A stretch of DNA of 64,000 nt from an unicellular cyanobacterium SU2 (GTDB lineage Bacteria > Cyanobacteriota > Cyanobacteriia > Cyanobacteriales > Microcystaceae). Below, piece by piece: positions 27,601-36,093 of this stretch; the first letter of the stretch is position 1, and each line of letters begins with the position of its first letter. The DNA lies in the NCBI GenBank assembly GCA_002110465.1, contig NEED01000014.1, positions 62,001-126,000 of the forward strand, written 5' to 3'. The notes below the pieces were generated by a model that saw only the letters and a list, made by a program, of their open reading frames with translations, made no database searches and was not told the DNA's origin. The position numbers and the translations under genes were made by a program.

Positions 27601-27743
27601 AAGGAAAAACGTCCCCGATTTCTCTGACAAATAACCTCGGTTTAACCCTTAACAATCAAGTTAACTTATTAGAAGAAGTGATCTCACCAATTTCTCATAT
27701 TTTCCCCTATAAAATTGTTAGTTTTCAATACCAAATTATTTGA
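24669..27743 (+). CDS. Alpha-mannosidase, glycoside hydrolase family 38
   Basis: The 1024-residue protein has the GH38 motifs: HAHLDMAWLWPVDETWD (zinc-binding His and Asp, about residues 223-239), AWLPDSFGFTWQLPQIFQ (nucleophile Asp), GDHGGGPSRDM and FNQFHDILPGTSIPEV (metal His). The C-terminal half is the beta-sandwich region. It removes alpha-mannosyl residues, probably from storage or cell-surface glycans in the cytosol; there is no signal peptide. The ATG at 24669 follows an AAGGAAAAA site; an upstream TTG frame is less likely. The preceding small membrane protein gene is close, suggesting one transcript. Confidence 0.92.
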   Translation: MTIIETLEKLRQLTQIDLQSSWVSVSNEINFESLDINSWEPIQLNEKGYIIWQAGRKIKWLAKKIAIPEKINGYSLSGLTVRLALTWWAENAKIFVNNKLVQEGDLFDSSARILVTPSAKPGEEFLILLRLVSPDHDIGGLMNSRLIFETNTSLIEPGFFANELTILYNYLSTFETEKLDYFKTLISEINWDVVSDKKAFDQNLLELRQTLEPLAKNIKKHSLNLLGHAHLDMAWLWPVDETWDVGERTFSSVINLQKEFPELIFGHTTPVLYEWIEKHRPQLFKAIIEAYQQGKWEILGGMWVEPEVNLSSGESIVRQLLYGQRYFKEKFGKTTQVAWLPDSFGFTWQLPQIFQQSGIKYFATGKLHWNTTVKFPHGFFYWQSPDGTQLLTLISPPNVTGVMDTNPLVMTDYSIAWKQQTGLKDALWLPGVGDHGGGPSRDMLEVQTRWKQSPFFPKIQFTQAINYLEKLENIANNIPVWKDELYLDLHRGCYTTHADQKSYNRRCEDLLYQAELWLSISRIIQDKIVDLNDKKSLEKAWKKVLFNQFHDILPGTSIPEVFVKANQDWQEVIKTGQTLLDDSLQAIAAQISLPKPPQADAIPLIVFNSLNWQRSEVVECAVAKKNWTIYDLEGHQLTSQWSIDSKLLFVAENIPSIGYRIFWLCPSNKTPAIIKKTDSKDYRLENKYLKVWINPETGNIDSIVDKTNQKEIIKGQFNQLQGFQDQGQYWDAWNIDPNYHNYPLPETQLTAIEYLETGPIQSTIRVIRQLGNSEFSQDYSLQINSRILKIKTQVNWQENYVLVKASFPLNLEGDYTTYEIPFAAIERTNNPKTPEEKAKWEVPALRWADLTDKSKNYGVSILNDCKYGYDSQKDHLRLTLLKSPHWPDPNCDRGLHSFTYAVYPHQGSWQDGKTVQRGYEFNIPLKLIFPQQNNPSHPAKLPPVNQFLDLGSDNLILSAFKSSENNPNAWILRCYESQGKTSPISLTNNLGLTLNNQVNLLEEVISPISHIFPYKIVSFQYQII

Positions 27744-27964
27744 AAAATTTTTCTTGAAACTTTTAAAAGCCATTTTTCACTTGGGACAAACTTCTTAAAT
27801 AACCTTCACTGGCAAGGGTCATTTATTGATCCCTGTCAGGTATTCTTAATCTTTTTCAGCAAAGTTAACCCTCAATTGTGATCCAGACTACTGTTCAAGA
27901 TCAGAGATTGGCCGTATAATTTCTTTAGAATTTCTTTATATTTCTATCAGTGTGAGGTCCATCC

Positions 27965-28192
27965 ATGAATCCCACCACTCTAAGGCATCTCTGGTCTACC
28001 ATTGAACAAACTCAAGCACAAACCTTACTAAGTCTTGACCAATCAGATTTAGCTGATTGCTTGCTTTCTCAAGTTCAACAAGATAAACTCCTAACTCCAG
28101 AAGAATATAATCGTCTTAGTACCTACATTAGCTTGCGTATTGCCCTCATTAGAGATTTAGCCCAATCCCGCCTAAATCCTCAGGCCATTTAA
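27965..28192 (+). CDS. Small conserved cyanobacterial protein
   Basis: The 75-residue, fully helical protein (MNPTTLRHLWSTIEQTQAQT) is of a type common in cyanobacteria and without known role. The GTGAGG before the ATG at 27965 is a plausible ribosome binding site. The upstream 220 bases hold its promoter region. A hairpin ATACAGGG/CCCTGTAT lies at about 28226-28259, just after the stop, and may end this transcript or that of lrtA. Confidence 0.65.
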   Translation: MNPTTLRHLWSTIEQTQAQTLLSLDQSDLADCLLSQVQQDKLLTPEEYNRLSTYISLRIALIRDLAQSRLNPQAI

Positions 28193-28289
28193 ACGTAGAA
28201 ATAGCCAAAATTATTTAATTTTATTAATACAGGGAGAGTGACATCTAATCCCCCTGTATCGTTAGTCTGATTAAAATCAATCCCTTGAG

Positions 28290-28889
28290 TTAGTGAGAAT
28301 TATTTTCATTGCCATTCTTTCCACGAGGTTGAATGACACCATATCCACCATGATTACGGATGTAAATAACATTGATTTCATCCGTGTCTTTGTTGCGGAA
28401 CATATAAAAATCATGGTCTACTAATTCCAATTGATGTAACGCTTCATCAATCGTCATCGGTGGCATGGCAAAATATTTCATGCGGATGACTTCAGGGGGC
28501 AATTCTGGGGTGCGATCGCCAATTAGATCCCCTTCTACTGGATTAGTTTCAACAATTTCTGCCACTTTTATCGAATTGTGAGCTTTCTTATGATTAAGTT
28601 TCTCCTTGTATTTGCGCAGTTGACGGGCAATTTTATCAGAAACTAAATCGATACTAGCATAGAGACTTTCGCTACCTTCTTGAGCCCGAATAACCGTACC
28701 ATTGGCGTAGACTGTGACCTCTGCTTTATGCTTATCAGTGATCCGAGCATTGCGAGCTACCGATAAATGTACATCAACCTTTGTTGTCATTGCCTGAAAG
28801 TGTTTGACCGCTTTTTCAAGTTTTTCTTGTACGTAGTCGTTAATAGAATCGGTAACGTCGATATTATTACCTTGGATCAAAAGCTTCAT
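28290..28889 (-). CDS. lrtA: Long-form ribosome hibernation promoting factor (LrtA)
   Basis: The 199-residue protein has the HPF/YfiA fold ([20 protein letters not shown] to about residue 110) and the C-terminal dimerisation domain ([20 protein letters not shown] to [15 protein letters not shown]). In cyanobacteria it is known as light-repressed protein A; it joins 70S ribosomes into inactive dimers in darkness. The ATG at 28889 is preferred to a TTG two codons upstream. LrtA mRNA is known to be more stable in the dark and to need its long leader, which here would be in 28890-29426. Confidence 0.92.
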   Translation of the reverse strand: MKLLIQGNNIDVTDSINDYVQEKLEKAVKHFQAMTTKVDVHLSVARNARITDKHKAEVTVYANGTVIRAQEGSESLYASIDLVSDKIARQLRKYKEKLNHKKAHNSIKVAEIVETNPVEGDLIGDRTPELPPEVIRMKYFAMPPMTIDEALHQLELVDHDFYMFRNKDTDEINVIYIRNHGGYGVIQPRGKNGNENNSH

Positions 28890-29426
28890 ACTCAATACTC
28901 CATTGTCAATTGAATTTTAGTCACATCAAACAGCAATCACTAAACTAGCTGTTTGTTCAAAACCAGGAATTAGCACCCTATGTGATACCAATTTCAGCCA
29001 ACGGTCTTCGATGAATATCTTGGTGTTTGTTCATTAAGTTTTCTCACCTCTTTCTAGGTATCTTAATGATAGTTTATCCCTTCTTAATTTGAGTTGCCTT
29101 AAGATAGATTACTGATAGAATGTTGAGAAGATGCAACTCCTTAGATTTGTTTTTTCCCTCTCCTTTTACGTGAATGGTTCTTCTAAACTTGACGTTAGGG
29201 ATGGCTAAGAAATTCCCTCGTCCCCTCAATTGGGTTGGCCATTGGTCAAGAGAGTTAAACCGAAAAAATCTAGATTGTTTTGGGTCGTTTCTCCCCTAAT
29301 CTTTGGCTTAAAGGGAACTATCTGATACTTTTAGACTAACACTTTGTATTGTTCCTAACATAGCTCTTTGTTTTCTTTTTATCTTCCTTTGCATCTCTTG
29401 ATATTTCTTAAAAATTACTTTACAAA
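28890..29426. promoter_or_regulatory. lrtA leader and divergent lrtA/lipB control region
   Basis: The 537 bases between lrtA and lipB are divergent. LrtA is known to have a long 5' leader that changes mRNA stability with light, so the part next to 28890 is a likely leader. I do not see a strong hairpin or named RNA family. lipB's promoter must be near 29340-29420, which is T-rich. Confidence 0.45.
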
Positions 29427-30137
29427 ATGAGACAAACTTTTCCATTAACGTTTGACCCTCAAAGACAGCAACGGCGATGTCTCGTTCACCAGGGAGGAAT
29501 TATCCCCTATCAGATAGCTTGGGAGACTCAGCGATCGCTAGTCAAAGAACGGTTAAAAGATTCTACTTTAGATGATATCCTTTTATTGCTCGAACATCCC
29601 CCCGTTTATACCTTGGGAACCGGAGCAAGTCTAGAATTTCTGAAATTTGATCCCATCACCACCCCTTACGAAGTCCATCGGATTGAAAGAGGAGGAGAAG
29701 TTACTTATCATTGTCCAGGTCAATTAGTCGGCTATCCTATTCTTAATTTACGCTATTATCAACAGGATTTGCATTGGTATTTACGACAACTTGAAGAAGT
29801 AATTATTCAGGTGCTTAAAGGGTATGAACTCCAAGGAAAACGGATATCTGGTTTAACAGGCGTTTGGGTAGGAGACTATAAAGTAGCAGCGATTGGAATT
29901 AAGGTTAGCCGTTGGATTACCATGCACGGTTTTTCCCTGAATGTTTGTCCTGATTTAAAGGGATTTAAACCCATTGTTCCCTGTGGAATTGAAGATAAAC
30001 CTGTAGGGAGTTTGGATCAATTTATTCCTAACATTGAATTGACGAAAGTCCGCCAAGATATTATCAAAACTTTCGCTGAAGTTTTCAATGTTAAGTTGAG
30101 ATTAATCACAGTTAATTTATTCAATAAATTAGGATAA
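29427..30137 (+). CDS. lipB: Octanoyltransferase LipB
   Basis: The 236-residue enzyme moves octanoyl groups from acyl carrier protein to lipoyl domains. The family motifs are seen: [17 protein letters not shown] (about residues 88-104), [20 protein letters not shown] with the catalytic Lys (about 151-170), and [12 protein letters not shown] with the conserved Cys (about 185-196). The ATG at 29427 gives [20 protein letters not shown], slightly longer than short homologues. It converges with the HAD gene with a nine-base overlap of ends. Confidence 0.93.
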   Translation: MRQTFPLTFDPQRQQRRCLVHQGGIIPYQIAWETQRSLVKERLKDSTLDDILLLLEHPPVYTLGTGASLEFLKFDPITTPYEVHRIERGGEVTYHCPGQLVGYPILNLRYYQQDLHWYLRQLEEVIIQVLKGYELQGKRISGLTGVWVGDYKVAAIGIKVSRWITMHGFSLNVCPDLKGFKPIVPCGIEDKPVGSLDQFIPNIELTKVRQDIIKTFAEVFNVKLRLITVNLFNKLG

Positions 30138-30821
30138 AACCCCTTCTACTCGTTCTAATTCTAACTCCTCAAGGTAATCGATCGCCCAATTAGATAGCCT
30201 TTGCATAAAATGGAAAGGATAAGTATTAGCAATCCCGACCACCTGCATTCCAGCCTGTTTTCCTGCTTCTATTCCTGCGGGGGTATCTTCAATCACTAGG
30301 CAATCTGAAGGCTGTAATTGTAAATTAAAATCTAATTGATTAAAGCGTTCAACCGCTAATAAATAGCCATCAGGTTGAGGCTTACTTAATTTTACTTCAT
30401 CCCCGCCCACAATAACTTGAAAATAGTCAGCAATTCCTGCTTTTTCAAGAACAAATTCTACCTCAGAAACGAGAGAACCTGTTACTAAACCAATTTGTAA
30501 TCCCCTCTCTTTAATTTGTGCTAAAAAGTTTTCTAATCCTTGATAAATGGGAAGATTATCTAAGGTTTCTAGATGCTGCCGATAGAGTTGTGTTTTCTGA
30601 TTAATTAATTTTTCTAAATAGTCGTCAGAAACCAAGCGACCTCGCCTTGATAAAATATCTTTAAGACAAGTGTAATCACTCCTTCCTAAACAAAACTGTT
30701 GATATTCAGAAGGATCAGGACGTAAATTTTCGGCTAACAAAATATTATTAATCAACTCCTGATGAATTGCTTCATCATTAATAATAACTCCATTAAAATC
30801 AAAAAGAATTGCTTTTAACAT
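30129..30821 (-). CDS. HAD-superfamily phosphatase (beta-phosphoglucomutase/phosphonatase type)
   Basis: The 230-residue protein starts [20 protein letters not shown], the HAD motif I (DFNGV: Asp nucleophile and Asn in place of the second Asp). Motif II is VTGS (about residue 115), motif III Lys is in [14 protein letters not shown], and motif IV is [11 protein letters not shown]. The cap region suits subfamily IA (beta-phosphoglucomutase, phosphoglycolate phosphatase). The second Asp of motif I being Asn is the pattern of several phosphatases of this subfamily; a mutase is less likely. The substrate is unknown. It is convergent with lipB. Confidence 0.8.
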   Translation of the reverse strand: MLKAILFDFNGVIINDEAIHQELINNILLAENLRPDPSEYQQFCLGRSDYTCLKDILSRRGRLVSDDYLEKLINQKTQLYRQHLETLDNLPIYQGLENFLAQIKERGLQIGLVTGSLVSEVEFVLEKAGIADYFQVIVGGDEVKLSKPQPDGYLLAVERFNQLDFNLQLQPSDCLVIEDTPAGIEAGKQAGMQVVGIANTYPFHFMQRLSNWAIDYLEELELERVEGVLS

Positions 30822-30880
30822 CTGACTTTTGTGAATCAGTAAAATGATACCCTGTCGTGACTTTTTTCGTTTGTTTAAGG

Positions 30881-31327
30881 TTATTTTATGATAGGTTGAT
30901 CTAGAGATGAAGCGGTATGAAATTCAACTTTTTTTCTATCTTGACAAGGAATGAGGGTTTGGATCAAAAAGTCTTTCGTTTGGTTATGTTCATCAGCAAC
31001 TAAGACTTTAGCTGTATAGCCACTGTGTAAGACTTCTATGCGATCGCATTGTTCGTAGGCATAGATAATTAACCTATCCCCTGGTTCACATAATAAGGCA
31101 GCCCCCCCATTCGGGCAAATTTCTCCTTGTCCTGGTTCTCCTGGAATAGCATAGGTCGAGAAACGATTCCCATTATTAAGGTTGATGATATCCACTTCTT
31201 CTAGGGGAAGAATACCAACTTTGTCGAGTAAGTCAGGATCAATGGTAATACTTCCTATATAATTCACATTTGCTTCAGTGACACGCACTCGATGAAGCTT
31301 AGCGCGCATTAGCCTAATAGTTCCCAT
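30881..31327 (-). CDS. panD: Aspartate 1-decarboxylase
   Basis: The 148-residue proenzyme makes beta-alanine from aspartate for pantothenate and coenzyme A. The self-cleavage site is Gly25-Ser26 in [12 protein letters not shown], which yields the pyruvoyl group. Lys10 and further family residues ([11 protein letters not shown]-like [13 protein letters not shown], about residues 52-64) are present. The start at 31327 gives the cyanobacterial N-terminus [13 protein letters not shown]; a longer TTG frame from 31339 is not needed. The tail is longer than the E. coli enzyme (126 residues), as in other cyanobacteria. Confidence 0.92.
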   Translation of the reverse strand: MGTIRLMRAKLHRVRVTEANVNYIGSITIDPDLLDKVGILPLEEVDIINLNNGNRFSTYAIPGEPGQGEICPNGGAALLCEPGDRLIIYAYEQCDRIEVLHSGYTAKVLVADEHNQTKDFLIQTLIPCQDRKKVEFHTASSLDQPIIK

Positions 31328-31457
31328 GGATTGTGCCAATAATCATCTTTAACTATTGTAATACACTTGGTTGTTCTCACAGATTGTTCATAATGACCCT
31401 TTATGTTTTGAAAATTGTACTATCGTGAACTGACTTGAATGACAATGGTGAGGAATT

Positions 31458-31670
31458 ATGATGCGCTATGCAGTTATCATCGAAAAAGGAAAACGGTATT
31501 ATGAGGCTTATGTTCCTGACTTGCCAGAATGTGGCCTGGTAGGTACCTCTGTAGAAGAAGTGAAAACCTTAGTTCAAGCTTCCATTACCAACCATTTACA
31601 GGGATTAAAAAACGAGGGAGATACTATCCCTCAACCCAAATCAATGTGTGATTATGTGGAAGTTGGGTAA
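31458..31670 (+). CDS. HicB-family antitoxin, apparently orphan
   Basis: The 70-residue protein matches the HicB fold: MMRYAVIIEKGKRYYEAYVP, DLPECGLVGTSVEEVKTLV, and the end EGDTIPQPKSMCDYVEVG. It has no ribbon-helix-helix tail. A good ribosome site (GAGGAATT) precedes the ATG at 31458. HicB normally binds HicA, an mRNA interferase; here no hicA is next to it, with panD and the cysteine desulfurase as neighbours. It may be a HicB-like regulator or a remnant of a pair. Confidence 0.85.
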   Translation: MMRYAVIIEKGKRYYEAYVPDLPECGLVGTSVEEVKTLVQASITNHLQGLKNEGDTIPQPKSMCDYVEVG

Positions 31671-31740
31671 TAGTAGATTGATGATCTGAGGTGATGACTA
31701 AAGAATCGGGCGATCGCCTTTTCTTAACTCAACGATTAAA

Positions 31741-32922
31741 TTAACGCCCTACCATAATCAGGGGTTGTATTAAGCGATGCAAAATTTGCTTAAGTACCAT
31801 TGCCGTCCATTCAATATCTTCTGAGGTAGTTTCCCGTCCCAAGGTCAGGCGAATTCCTGCTAACCCTTCTGTTTGGGAATAACCCATGGCTAATAAAATT
31901 GGACTAGGAGTCAATTGGCCACTGTGACAAGCAGAACCAGCACTAATGCCAATGCCAGCTAGATTAAGCTGACGAACAATCGTTTTCCCCGTTATTTTCT
32001 CTCCCTGGTGATTAGCTGACGGAGCAATCATAATAAAACTGACATGATGAGGGAGACGATATAATCTATCTCCTGTGGGAATTAGGTAAGGACAGTCGGC
32101 CATTAGATCAAACAGGCGATCGCGCAGTCCCATCAATCTAGGGGTTTCTGTGGGCATTTCTAAGGCCGCTAATTCGGCAGCTACCCCAAATCCTGCAATT
32201 GCTGGAACCCCTTGAGTTCCTGATCGTAACTTTTGTTCTTGTCCTCCTCCTGCCAATAAAGGGCCAATAGCTACCCCAGGCCGTACATATAATGCTCCTG
32301 CCCCTTGAATGCCATAAATTTTATGTCCTGAGAGGGATAACAAATCCACTCCTAAGCGTTGAACATCTAACGGTAATCTTCCTGCTACCTGTACGGCATC
32401 GGTATGGAATAGCACCCCTTGAGCGTGAGCAATTTTAGCTAACTCTTCAATCGGTTGTACGGTTCCTACTTCACTTTGTCCGTAAATGATCGAAACAAGT
32501 ACCGTATTAGATCGAATAGCCTCCTTAAGATCAAGCGCATTCACTCTTCCTTGGCGGTTGACAGGCAAGGTTGTTACTTCCCAACCGTTTTGAGTCAATC
32601 GTCGCGCTGTTTCTGAAATGGCCGAATGTTCAACTGATGAAATAATCAAATGTTGGGGTTTAGAATATTGTCTCGTTATCCCTAGCAACGCTAAATTATC
32701 TGCCTCCGTCCCTCCTGATGTAAAGATGATAGAGTCAGCATTAGGAGCGTTAAGTAAACTGGCTACCTGAAATCGAGCGGTTTCGACAATGGTTGCTGCC
32801 CTTTGTCCCCAAGTATGCAAACTTGATGGATTACCCCACTGATTTGTCAAAATGTCTCGGACTTTGGCGATCGCTTCTAAGCGGGGTGGCGTGGTTGCGC
32901 TATAGTCAAGATAAATTTGCAT
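31741..32922 (-). CDS. Cysteine desulfurase, NifS/IscS type
   Basis: The 393-residue PLP enzyme takes sulfur from cysteine to supply Fe-S clusters and other sulfur-containing cofactors. It shows YLDYSATTPPRLEA at the start, the PLP-lysine motif LSLSGHKIYGIQGAGALYV (about residues 197-215) and the catalytic Cys in GSACHSGQLTPSPILLAM (about residue 330). The sequence is of the class I NifS/IscS type, and longer active-site loop residues near Cys support this. Cyanobacteria have several such genes; no nif gene is seen in the window, so housekeeping use is likely. ATG at 32922 gives MQIYLDYSATTP. Confidence 0.92.
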   Translation of the reverse strand: MQIYLDYSATTPPRLEAIAKVRDILTNQWGNPSSLHTWGQRAATIVETARFQVASLLNAPNADSIIFTSGGTEADNLALLGITRQYSKPQHLIISSVEHSAISETARRLTQNGWEVTTLPVNRQGRVNALDLKEAIRSNTVLVSIIYGQSEVGTVQPIEELAKIAHAQGVLFHTDAVQVAGRLPLDVQRLGVDLLSLSGHKIYGIQGAGALYVRPGVAIGPLLAGGGQEQKLRSGTQGVPAIAGFGVAAELAALEMPTETPRLMGLRDRLFDLMADCPYLIPTGDRLYRLPHHVSFIMIAPSANHQGEKITGKTIVRQLNLAGIGISAGSACHSGQLTPSPILLAMGYSQTEGLAGIRLTLGRETTSEDIEWTAMVLKQILHRLIQPLIMVGR

Positions 32923-33026
32923 TATTTCACCAAGGAGAATAGGGAGGAGCCATACTCAGGATTAACCTTGAAGATTAAACAATCAGAGCGATTTTTAAAG
33001 ATAACAACTTTAATGTCTGCTCAGTA

Positions 33027-33416
33027 TCAGTGGCCAGGTTTACACACATTATAATCTTCATGGGAAATGACTGCTTCTGGGACTAAGATATTACCATTAT
33101 CACGACAAATTAAACGATAGTGTCGGGTCACGGGAATACTAATCACAAAGCGGTCATGCCTCAGTCGCTTGCCATGAAATTGTCGATAGTCTTTTTGGTT
33201 TGCTAATTCCTTAAGAATTTTACGGGCTTTGAGAACAACATTTTTGGGTAAAGTTCTTAAATCAATGGGATCTTTAGCAAACTTATCTTCCCAGGCATTC
33301 TTCTCTTTTTTTTTCTGTTCTCTGACAGTTTGTGCTTGAGCGCATCGATGACACCTTTGACCATATCCTTTATGACCACACGGAAAGCTTTTTTTTCTTC
33401 TGGACATAACAACCAT
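33027..33416 (-). CDS. Small protein with N-terminal zinc motif and C-terminal ParE-like fold
   Basis: The 129-residue product begins with FPCGHKGYGQRCHRCAQAQT, a Cys/His cluster (about residues 12-25) typical of a small zinc finger, then a lysine-rich helix, and then a segment like RelE/ParE toxins: LRTLPKNVVLKARKILKELA, then RFVISIPVTRHYRLICRDNG and NILVPEAVISHEDYNVCKPG. It is a known cyanobacterial hypothetical family. No antitoxin gene is adjacent, so it may be a toxin-derived domestic protein. The ATG at 33416 or 33407 could be the start. Confidence 0.65.
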   Translation of the reverse strand: MVVMSRRKKSFPCGHKGYGQRCHRCAQAQTVREQKKKEKNAWEDKFAKDPIDLRTLPKNVVLKARKILKELANQKDYRQFHGKRLRHDRFVISIPVTRHYRLICRDNGNILVPEAVISHEDYNVCKPGH

Positions 33417-33825
33417 TGATCCATAAAATACTTGCAGCCTATTTTGTTACGATAGGGAAAACTGACGATCCCTGACTTCTTTTGGATCTCACGCAAGACC
33501 AAGCCAAGCTACCGCCGTAACCCAAAGTTCTCCATACAGCAGGCACAGGATAGATTAGGATATCTTCAAAAGCTAAAACCCATTGATAGCACGCATTTCA
33601 CTTTTGCATCAATACCCTTTGCCTTTTACCTTCTGCTATATATTCAGCATACAAGGTCTTATTCTCTCCAGGCAAAGAAATCGGGAGGATATCGAGAGGA
33701 ATTAACTGTCATGGATCAACCAAATCCCTTTTAATCCCATGTTATCCTTAAAAATTATGGGTTTAACTATTGTAATATTAGTTCAGTTTAGCCAACGGAG
33801 ACCTTGGTTAAAACTTGTTGAAACG
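33417..33825. other. Intergenic region before the intron relic
   Basis: These 409 bases carry no gene I can support. They would be the 3' exon-side sequence of the former intron on the minus strand. Confidence 0.4.
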
Positions 33826-33903
33826 ATTAGGGGTCGAGAAAGGAATCGCTTCCTTCCCCTCCCAGTCCGAACCGTACATGAGAGTTTCCAACTCATACGG
33901 CTC
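33826..33903 (-). mobile_element. Group II intron 3' end: domain V and domain VI remnant
   Basis: On the minus strand, domain V reads GAGCCGTATGAG, then TTGGAAACTCTC (tetraloop region), then ATGTACGGTTC (33866-33903), including the catalytic AGC triad. A second hairpin (AGGGGAAGGAA/TTCCTTTCTCGACCCCT, about 33829-33860) is like domain VI, ending at CCCCTAATCG. No reverse transcriptase gene is found upstream on this strand, so only the 3' end survives and the intron cannot move by itself. Confidence 0.75.
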
Positions 33904-34104
33904 TCAGTAATCAGTCCCTTTACATGGGTACTACCAATACATCGTCAATTCATCTGTAGTTTTCTGGGATTACCATGTCATTATCAACATATTTCTCGTT
34001 ACTACCATCATATTTTAATTCTTTGAATCGCACCCAAAAGAGAAATAACGTTAACTGGGATTTGACATAAATACCCCATCAAAATCTATTTTAATAGTTT
34101 AAGG
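33904..34104. other. Remainder of the intron relic region
   Basis: I saw no intron-encoded protein and no domain I-IV sequence that I could recognise here. The region is AT-rich with several short repeats of AGTAAC/GTTACT type. Confidence 0.35.
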
Positions 34105-34253
34105 TCAGAAATCCTCAATTTTCCTTAACCATTGTCCATTATCTAGTTCCTGATCTTCTGTAAAGATAACCCATTCCTCGTCAGCACCAGCCTATTTTTG
34201 AGGAGTGAAAGTATGAGTTTAATGCGATAACGTTCATCAATATCTAACAACAT
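34105..34253 (-). pseudogene. Frameshifted remnant of a small conserved gene
   Basis: From an ATG at 34253 the minus strand reads MLLDIDERYRIKLILSLLKN and then leaves the frame; in another frame the sense continues with AGADEEWVIFTEDQELDNGQ, then WLRKIEDF and TGA. Both parts look like real protein (charged, tryptophan-rich), and together they would make a protein of about 49 residues with one shift after the AAAAAT run. I cannot name the family. Confidence 0.45.
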
Positions 34254-34357
34254 TATTATACTTAACTGATTATTACAATCAGAAAAATTTATTTATAAAT
34301 TGTAACAAAGTCTACTATAATGGCATCACTGATAATAATAGGTTTCGATAGAAAAAT

Positions 34358-36040
34358 ATGATAATGGCTCAATTTCCCTGGCTAACGGCGATTATCTTAC
34401 TACCATTAATAGGGGCATTTGCCATTCCTTTAATCCCCGATAAGGAAGGTAAACAGGTGCGATGGTATGCCCTTGGTATTAGTATTGCTGATCTAGTATT
34501 AATGTGTTACGCATTTTGGAACAATTATGATCCAAGTAACCCTAGCTTTCAACTAGCAGAAAAATATTCTTGGGTTCCTCAAATAGGACTAAGTTGGGCG
34601 GTCTCTGTTGATGGAATTTCTATGCCCCTAGTTTTACTAGCGGGACTTGTCACCACCCTAGCTATTTTTGCAGCCTGGCAAGTAGATCGCAAGCCCAAAC
34701 TTTTCTACTTCTTGATGTTGGTGCTATATGCTGCCCAAATTGGGGTATTTGTCGCCCAAGACTTGTTATTACTCTTCATCATGTGGGAATTAGAGTTAGT
34801 TCCCGTCTATTTACTCGTTTCTATTTGGGGTGGCAAAAAGCGACGTTATGCAGCCATGAAATTCCTTCTGTATACGGCAGCCGCTTCTATCTTTATTTTA
34901 GTCGCAGCTTTAGCCATGGGTCTCTATGGTGGCGGTCAAATGACCTTCGATATGGTAGAACTTGCAGCTAAAAATTACCCTTTAGGGTTAGAATTATTGC
35001 TTTATGCTGGATTATTAATGGCTTTTGGGGTTAAATTAGCGATTTTCCCATTACATACTTGGTTACCTGATGCCCACGGTGAAGCCTCTTCTCCAGTCTC
35101 TATGATTTTAGCGGGCGTATTACTAAAGATGGGGGCTTATGGATTAATTCGTCTGAACTTAGAAATGCTACCCGATGCTCACGTTTATTTTGCGCCGGTT
35201 TTAGTGATTTTAGGGGTAATTAATATTGTTTACGGTGGTTTTACCTCCTTTGCCCAATCCAATATGAAACGCCGTTTGGCTTATTCTTCCATATCTCACA
35301 TGGGGTTTGTTCTGTTAGGACTTGCCTCCTTCACGGATATTGGAATTAGTGGGGCGATGTTACAATTGATTTCCCACGGACTCATTGCGGCAGCATTATT
35401 CTTCTTAGCGGGTGTTACTTATGATCGCACCCATACCATGATTCTTGACGAAATGAACAATATTGGCCAAGTCATGCCCAAAGTCTTTGCTTTGTTTACC
35501 ATTGGCGCAATGGCATCTTTAGCACTACCTGGAATGAGTGGCTTTGCCAGTGAACTGTCGGTTTTTGTGGGCATTACCTCTAGTGATATTTATAGCTCAA
35601 TTTTCCGTACGGTTACGGTGTTTTTATCGGCTGTAGGACTAATTCTGACTCCTATTTATCTTCTATCCATGTTAAGACAACTTTTCTATGGCTCTGATCT
35701 AGTTCTCACTTGTGGGTTAAGTAATAATCAATCCGTAAATGTGGATGAACAACAAGCCATTTGTTTCGGGAATAGTTGTGTTTTACCGATTAACGCGAAA
35801 TATAGCGATGCTAATCCCCGTGAATTGTTAATTGCAGCTTGTTTCTTGGTTTTAGTTATTGGTATTGGCTTTTATCCCAAACTCGCTACCCAACTGTATG
35901 ATGTAAAGACAGTTGCCGTTAATGCTCAAGTTCGTCAATCCTATCGTCAAATCGCCGAAGTTAATCCTAAGATTTATGGAATGTCACCGGAAATTCAACA
36001 AGTCTCTGAATTAGCTTCTGTCGTCAAGATATCTCGTTAA
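34358..36040 (+). CDS. ndhD1: NAD(P)H-quinone oxidoreductase subunit 4 (NdhD)
   Basis: The 560-residue membrane protein is the antiporter-like subunit NdhD of the cyanobacterial NDH-1 complex in thylakoids (respiration and cyclic electron flow). It has about 14 helices, the conserved [20 protein letters not shown] (about residues 143-162) and a Lys/His/Glu path ([20 protein letters not shown], about 226-245). A hydrophilic segment near residues 450-480 ([20 protein letters not shown]) matches the NdhD1-type C-terminal loop. Cyanobacteria have several paralogues, D1/D2 for respiration and D3/D4 for CO2 uptake; this one looks like D1/D2. ATG at 34358 or 34364. Followed by a strong terminator. 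Confidence 0.93.
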   Translation: MIMAQFPWLTAIILLPLIGAFAIPLIPDKEGKQVRWYALGISIADLVLMCYAFWNNYDPSNPSFQLAEKYSWVPQIGLSWAVSVDGISMPLVLLAGLVTTLAIFAAWQVDRKPKLFYFLMLVLYAAQIGVFVAQDLLLLFIMWELELVPVYLLVSIWGGKKRRYAAMKFLLYTAAASIFILVAALAMGLYGGGQMTFDMVELAAKNYPLGLELLLYAGLLMAFGVKLAIFPLHTWLPDAHGEASSPVSMILAGVLLKMGAYGLIRLNLEMLPDAHVYFAPVLVILGVINIVYGGFTSFAQSNMKRRLAYSSISHMGFVLLGLASFTDIGISGAMLQLISHGLIAAALFFLAGVTYDRTHTMILDEMNNIGQVMPKVFALFTIGAMASLALPGMSGFASELSVFVGITSSDIYSSIFRTVTVFLSAVGLILTPIYLLSMLRQLFYGSDLVLTCGLSNNQSVNVDEQQAICFGNSCVLPINAKYSDANPRELLIAACFLVLVIGIGFYPKLATQLYDVKTVAVNAQVRQSYRQIAEVNPKIYGMSPEIQQVSELASVVKISR

Positions 36041-36061
36041 ACCCTTTCAATAAGCTTTGAT

Positions 36062-36090
36062 GGGGAGTGTTTTAAGCACTCCCTTTTTTT
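36062..36090 (+). terminator. Intrinsic terminator of ndhD
   Basis: GGGAGTG (36063-36069) pairs with CACTCCC (36077-36083), followed by seven T (36084-36090). It lies 22 bases past the ndhD stop and just before the convergent cinA stop at 36094. Confidence 0.9.
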
Positions 36091-36093
36091 GTA

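Noticed and set aside
33739-34026. 95-codon plus-strand frame
   Set aside because: It is antisense to group II intron domain V and ends in AT-rich sequence; it is not a real protein.
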